Assembly (NCBI RefSeq): GCF_001580995.1 | Contig: NZ_LHZU01000136.1 | Location: 1-64,000 of the forward strand | Direction: 5' to 3' | Length of the DNA: 64,000 bases | Source: Acetobacter senegalensis | Lineage (GTDB): Bacteria > Pseudomonadota > Alphaproteobacteria > Acetobacterales > Acetobacteraceae | Part shown: piece after piece, positions 58,170 to 64,000 of the stretch | Position numbering within the stretch: position 1 is the first letter of the stretch | Layout of the letters: each line of letters opens with the position of its first letter | The notes under the pieces: generated by a model | What the model was told of the DNA's origin: nothing | The model's input: the letters and a program-made list of their open reading frames with translations, nothing else | Database searches by the model: none | Made by a program: the position numbers and the translations under genes

Positions 58170-58199
58170 AAAAAAGGAGGCCTTTCAGCCTCCTTTTTT
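58170..58199. terminator. Bidirectional terminator between gyrB and kdsA
   Basis: AAAAAGGAGGC and GCCTCCTTTTT pair perfectly around CTTTCA with A and T tracts on both sides. The two genes converge here. Confidence 0.85.
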
Positions 58200-58264
58200 A
58201 GTTATGATCTCTTATTTTTGACTTAACACCGCACACCATTATAAATGCATGCGACGAAACAAAA

Positions 58265-60854
<2,590 letters not shown>

Positions 60855-60866
60855 AAGGGTTTCATT

Positions 60867-61226
60867 TTATGGCTTGGCGGGCTCGGCAGCCTGCGGGGCA
60901 GGCTGAGCCGGAGCAGGGGGAGCTGACGGAGCTACCGCCGGGGCGGACGTTGTTGCTGCAGGCGGCTGCGCCAGAATATCATGCCCATCTCCACTTACAG
61001 CGCCCCGATTAAGAACCGCCAAGATGAGCGAAAGCAGCATGAACAAACCGGCAAGAACAGCGGTCGTCCGTGTCAGCAGGTTGGCCGTACCACGACCGGA
61101 CATGAACGCCCCCATACCCTGACTGCTGCCAATTCCAAGCCCACCACCTTCACTGCGCTGGATAAGCACAGTACCGATCAGGGCGATGGTGACACAAAAA
61201 TGCAGAATCAGCAGGGCAGTGGTCAT
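60867..61226 (-). CDS. secG: Preprotein translocase subunit SecG
   Basis: Small subunit of the SecYEG channel, 119 residues. Two membrane helices (about 3-22 ALLILHFCVTIALIGTVLI and 52-72 TAVLAGLFMLLSLILAVL) are joined by the typical loop QRSEGGGLGIGSSQGMGAFM and GRGTANLLTR. The last 40 residues are Ala/Pro-rich, a common extension in alphaproteobacteria. It follows tpiA by 26 bases and shares its direction with pyrG and kdsA. Confidence 0.93.
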   Translation of the reverse strand: MTTALLILHFCVTIALIGTVLIQRSEGGGLGIGSSQGMGAFMSGRGTANLLTRTTAVLAGLFMLLSLILAVLNRGAVSGDGHDILAQPPAATTSAPAVAPSAPPAPAQPAPQAAEPAKP

Positions 61227-61252
61227 GGTGTATTCCAGGTAAAATGCTGAAA

Positions 61253-61993
61253 TCAGGCAGCCGAAGCCGCGCCGACAATGGAAAGAAACGCCTCGGCCTT
61301 CAGGCTGGCACCCCCAACAAGCGCTCCTGCTACATCCGTAATGGACAGAATGGAAGCCGCATTCTTATCATTAACCGAGCCGCCATACAAAATTCTTATT
61401 GTTTTGCCGGATTCACCAAACTGACGAACCAGTTCCTCACGTAGGAATTTCATGGTTTCGGCAATTTCATCAGTTGTTGCGGCACGGCCCGTCCCGATCG
61501 CCCAGATCGGCTCGTAAGCAAGAATACCTGAAAATCCATCGGGCAGGGAGCCTTTGATCTGCCAACCCAGCGTATCAAAATGCTCACCGCTGTCACGCTG
61601 ATCTTCTGTCTCGCCAATACACACGATAGGTGTCAGGCCAGCCTTGCCTGCGGCCACCGCTTTTTCCCTAACGGTTTCATCCAGTTCGCCATGTTCCTGC
61701 CGCCGCTCGGAATGACCGAGAATAACGTAGGACACGCCCAGATCCGTCAACATGGGGGCTGAGATATCGCCCGTATGCGCGCCAGAGACATCCTTGTGAC
61801 AGTCCTGAGCCCCAAGAGCCACAGATGTCGTCTTCAGGGCATCTGTCAGCAACGCCAACTGGGTAAAGGGAGGGCAGATCACCACATCAGGAACGGACGC
61901 TGGCAACCCTGCAAGCAGAGCCTGCACAAGCGCCTGCGAGTCACGGCTGGTCCCGTTCATCTTCCAGTTGCCGACGATAATCTGTCTGCTCAT
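61253..61993 (-). CDS. tpiA: Triosephosphate isomerase
   Basis: Interconverts dihydroxyacetone phosphate and glyceraldehyde-3-phosphate, so it also handles the DHAP made by GlpD in this window. 246 residues from ATG 61993 (AAGGA seven bases upstream); the frame runs on to 62053 without family support. Active-site residues: Asn and Lys in VGNWKMNG, His in YVILGHSERR and Glu in LAYEPIWAIGTG; phosphate loop YGGSVNDKN and GGASL. The C-terminus ends AASAA. Confidence 0.97.
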   Translation of the reverse strand: MSRQIIVGNWKMNGTSRDSQALVQALLAGLPASVPDVVICPPFTQLALLTDALKTTSVALGAQDCHKDVSGAHTGDISAPMLTDLGVSYVILGHSERRQEHGELDETVREKAVAAGKAGLTPIVCIGETEDQRDSGEHFDTLGWQIKGSLPDGFSGILAYEPIWAIGTGRAATTDEIAETMKFLREELVRQFGESGKTIRILYGGSVNDKNAASILSITDVAGALVGGASLKAEAFLSIVGAASAA

Positions 61994-62216
61994 GTCTGTT
62001 TCCTTACCCTGTTGCACATCCCCGCCGAGACGGACCCATATGCTTGCACCCACACGCTAAACCATACAGTACCCCTTGGGGGCAAGATGCGAACAGCGCC
62101 TTTCCTCATCAGACCCGCTGTTACGTCTAGTCAAGTGCGCGTCAGACGCTTATGGTGCCGCGTTTGCGGCATGCTTGTGGCATGGCCTCCTGTTTTTTCA
62201 ACGGATCCTTGGGTTC

Positions 62217-64000
62217 ATGATTTCCTATTTGCGTCGTGTTTTTGTTGAATCCTGGCTGGGACGTGTATCGGCCATCATCATTTTCCTGGCCTTTATTGGC
62301 TGGGGCGTGGGCGACGTTCTGGGCTATATGGGCACTGAAACCGACGTTGTTGCCAAAGTCGGGCAAAACCGCATCAGTTCCGCTGATCTGGGCCAGGCTT
62401 TGCAGGCAGAGATGCCAGCCATAACCAAGCAGATGGGCGTATCGGATCCTTCTCAGGTGCCTCCGGCCATGCGTCGGCAAGTGGCACACCAGATCCTGCA
62501 GCGTCTGATTGGGCAGGCCGAACTTATGGAAGCTGCTCGCCGTTTGAATGTGGCTGTTCCAGACAGCGCTGTGCGGGATGAAGTTTTCGCCCAACCTTAC
62601 TTCAAGGGAACAAACGGGCAGTTTGATCGGAACATCTTCAACGCGCGCTTGCGGGAACATAACCTGAATGAGCAGCGCTTCCTCACCATGATCCGGGATG
62701 ATCTGACAACGCGGACCATTCTCCAGCCCGTAGCCCAGGCAGCCAGTCCATCCACAACCATGGCAACACGGCTGTCTGCTTTTGGTTTGCAAACCCATGT
62801 GGTGGATATGCTGCGCATTCCTTTTGCGGATCAGCCCACACCACCAACCCCTGACGATGCCACATTGCAGCGCTTTTATGCCAACCATCCGTGGCTTTTC
62901 CGTTCACCGGAACTGCGCCATGCCCGTGTTGTCGTTCTTTCACCCTCTACAGTGGCAGACACCATCACTGTGGACGACAAAGATCTGAAGCGCGTCTATG
63001 AGGAGCAGATTACACGCTATCACGTGCCTGAAACCCGGGACGTTCAGGTTGTCACTCTCTCTGATGAAAAGCAGGCACAGGCCGTAGCTGATCTTTGGTC
63101 AAAAGGGACCGACTGGAACTCTGTGCAGTTGGCGGCCAAAGGCGGTGCCTCTGTTGACATGCCCGGAGCGCGGCCCTCCACCATTCCATCAGAAACACTT
63201 AGCAAAGCCATTTTTGCTGCCCCGCTTTCTCAGGTGCAGGGGCCGCTTAAAACAGAAGCAGGGTGGGTTGTATTCCGCGTCAATAAGGTGATCGCACCGC
63301 AGGATACTCCTTTTGAAAAAGCCAAGCAGGATATTCTGGGGCAGTTCCGCAAAGCTCAGGCACCAGCCGTTGTCAGCGCCCGCAGCCGCCAATTGCAGGA
63401 CGCCATTGCAGGCGGGGGGCTGGATGCCATTCCAAGCGACATTGGCGCCGCCGCCGCCGCCGGCACATTGGATGCTCAGGGCAATACTGCAGAGAAAGAA
63501 CCTGCACCTCTTCCTGCGTCTGGCAAACTGCGCGACGCCATTTTACAGAAAATCTTTTCTCTCCCCAAAGGTAATCAGCCCAACCTGATAGAGGGACCAG
63601 ACAACAGTTGGTACGCCGTTCAGGTTGACACCATCACACCGGACTCTCCCCGGACGTTTGAACAGGCAAAAGCTGATGTTCTTGCCGCATGGCAGGCCGA
63701 GGCACGGAAACATGCCGCAGACGAACATGCCACCACGCTTTACACGGCAGCCAGGGAAAGAGGCGGGATTGTGACCGTAGCTGGCGGCGCACCCATCCAG
63801 AAGAACCTCTCCTTTTCCCGTGCGGCGCCCAATGCATCCATTCCATCTGAACTGATGGCTTACTTGCCACAGATGAAAGCCGGGCAATCCATCATGGGGG
63901 AAGATTCCTCCGGTTTTCTGGTTGCAACCGTGACAAAGGTATTCACTCCCGACCCCAAGGCCGATCCCGTTGCTTTCCAGCGTGTAAAGGATGCCCTTGG
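62217..64000 (+). CDS. ppiD: PpiD-like peptidyl-prolyl cis-trans isomerase, 3' end cut by window
   Basis: Membrane-anchored periplasmic folding factor. The frame starts at ATG 62217 and is open to the window end (594 codons visible). One N-terminal membrane anchor (about residues 12-36, WLGRVSAIIIFLAFIGWGVG) is followed by a SurA_N-like chaperone domain with VVAKVGQNRISSADLGQAL, RRQVAHQILQRLIGQAELM and FDRNIFNARLREHNLNEQRF. A parvulin domain lies at about 285-365 (ETRDVQVVTL, FAAPLSQVQGPLKTEAGWVVFRV). In many PpiD proteins the parvulin domain has lost activity, and it looks degenerate here too. The gene is divergent from tpiA across 223 bases, which hold a TGCCGC/GCGGCA hairpin at 62156-62171. 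Confidence 0.88.
   Translation, partial: MISYLRRVFVESWLGRVSAIIIFLAFIGWGVGDVLGYMGTETDVVAKVGQNRISSADLGQALQAEMPAITKQMGVSDPSQVPPAMRRQVAHQILQRLIGQAELMEAARRLNVAVPDSAVRDEVFAQPYFKGTNGQFDRNIFNARLREHNLNEQRFLTMIRDDLTTRTILQPVAQAASPSTTMATRLSAFGLQTHVVDMLRIPFADQPTPPTPDDATLQRFYANHPWLFRSPELRHARVVVLSPSTVADTITVDDKDLKRVYEEQITRYHVPETRDVQVVTLSDEKQAQAVADLWSKGTDWNSVQLAAKGGASVDMPGARPSTIPSETLSKAIFAAPLSQVQGPLKTEAGWVVFRVNKVIAPQDTPFEKAKQDILGQFRKAQAPAVVSARSRQLQDAIAGGGLDAIPSDIGAAAAAGTLDAQGNTAEKEPAPLPASGKLRDAILQKIFSLPKGNQPNLIEGPDNSWYAVQVDTITPDSPRTFEQAKADVLAAWQAEARKHAADEHATTLYTAARERGGIVTVAGGAPIQKNLSFSRAAPNASIPSELMAYLPQMKAGQSIMGEDSSGFLVATVTKVFTPDPKADPVAFQRVKDAL

Overview
The window is ordinary, densely coded chromosomal DNA from an alphaproteobacterium, most likely an acetic acid bacterium (Acetobacteraceae, Acetobacter-like). 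This rests on the PhyR/NepR/EcfG stress locus and the PopZ family protein, both alphaproteobacterial; on CydDC, the glpRDFK glycerol cluster and the glycogen/trehalose operon; and on moderate GC content with tRNA genes that encode CCA. The genus is an inference. I see no rRNA, CRISPR array, prophage, transposase or intact insertion sequence.

Region by region. 1-10137: the cut 3' part of glgB followed by glgX, treZ, malQ and treY, every junction a 4-base ATGA overlap. This is one operon that branches and debranches alpha-glucan and converts maltooligosaccharides to trehalose. 10138-10982: a 56-residue SFPASDPP-type protein behind a candidate EcfG promoter, a terminator and a structured guaB leader. 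10983-15312: guaB, rsmB, an L,D-transpeptidase and an OmpR-type regulator. 15313-15861: an AT-rich island at the 3' end of tRNA-Val(CAC). 15862-21902: an Uup-type ABC-F gene, then the general stress response locus: phyR divergent from two tandem ECF sigma genes, nepR and a PhyK-like kinase. 22032-25482: cydDC. 25608-32717: a lipoprotein, recQ, then glpR, glpD, glpF and glpK with a GlpR-like operator. 32773-37609: a PCu(A)C-like protein, nrdR, nusB, thiL (apparent CTG start), a GNAT-like protein and a short-chain dehydrogenase. 37711-44410: tRNA-Cys, a Pcm-like methyltransferase, tolC, popZ, valS with a structured leader, msrA. 44420-50067 (minus strand): ubiE, coaBC, dut and a two-gene ABC transporter. 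50091-58143: mutM, rpsT, then dnaA-dnaN-recF-gyrB. 58265-64000: tpiA-secG-pyrG-kdsA on the minus strand and a divergent ppiD-like gene cut by the window end.

How the parts fit together. The stress module follows the partner-switching scheme: PhyK phosphorylates PhyR, PhyR-P binds NepR, and NepR releases EcfG. The trehalose operon supplies a stress solute and the SFPASDPP gene is a plausible target of the module. The glp cluster imports glycerol, phosphorylates it and oxidises it into the respiratory chain. I find no convincing new defence or mobile system. The most interesting leads are small: the SFPASDPP gene with its promoter, the valS and guaB leaders, the CTG start of thiL, the paired EcfG-like sigma factors and the PCu(A)C-like protein without methionine ligands.
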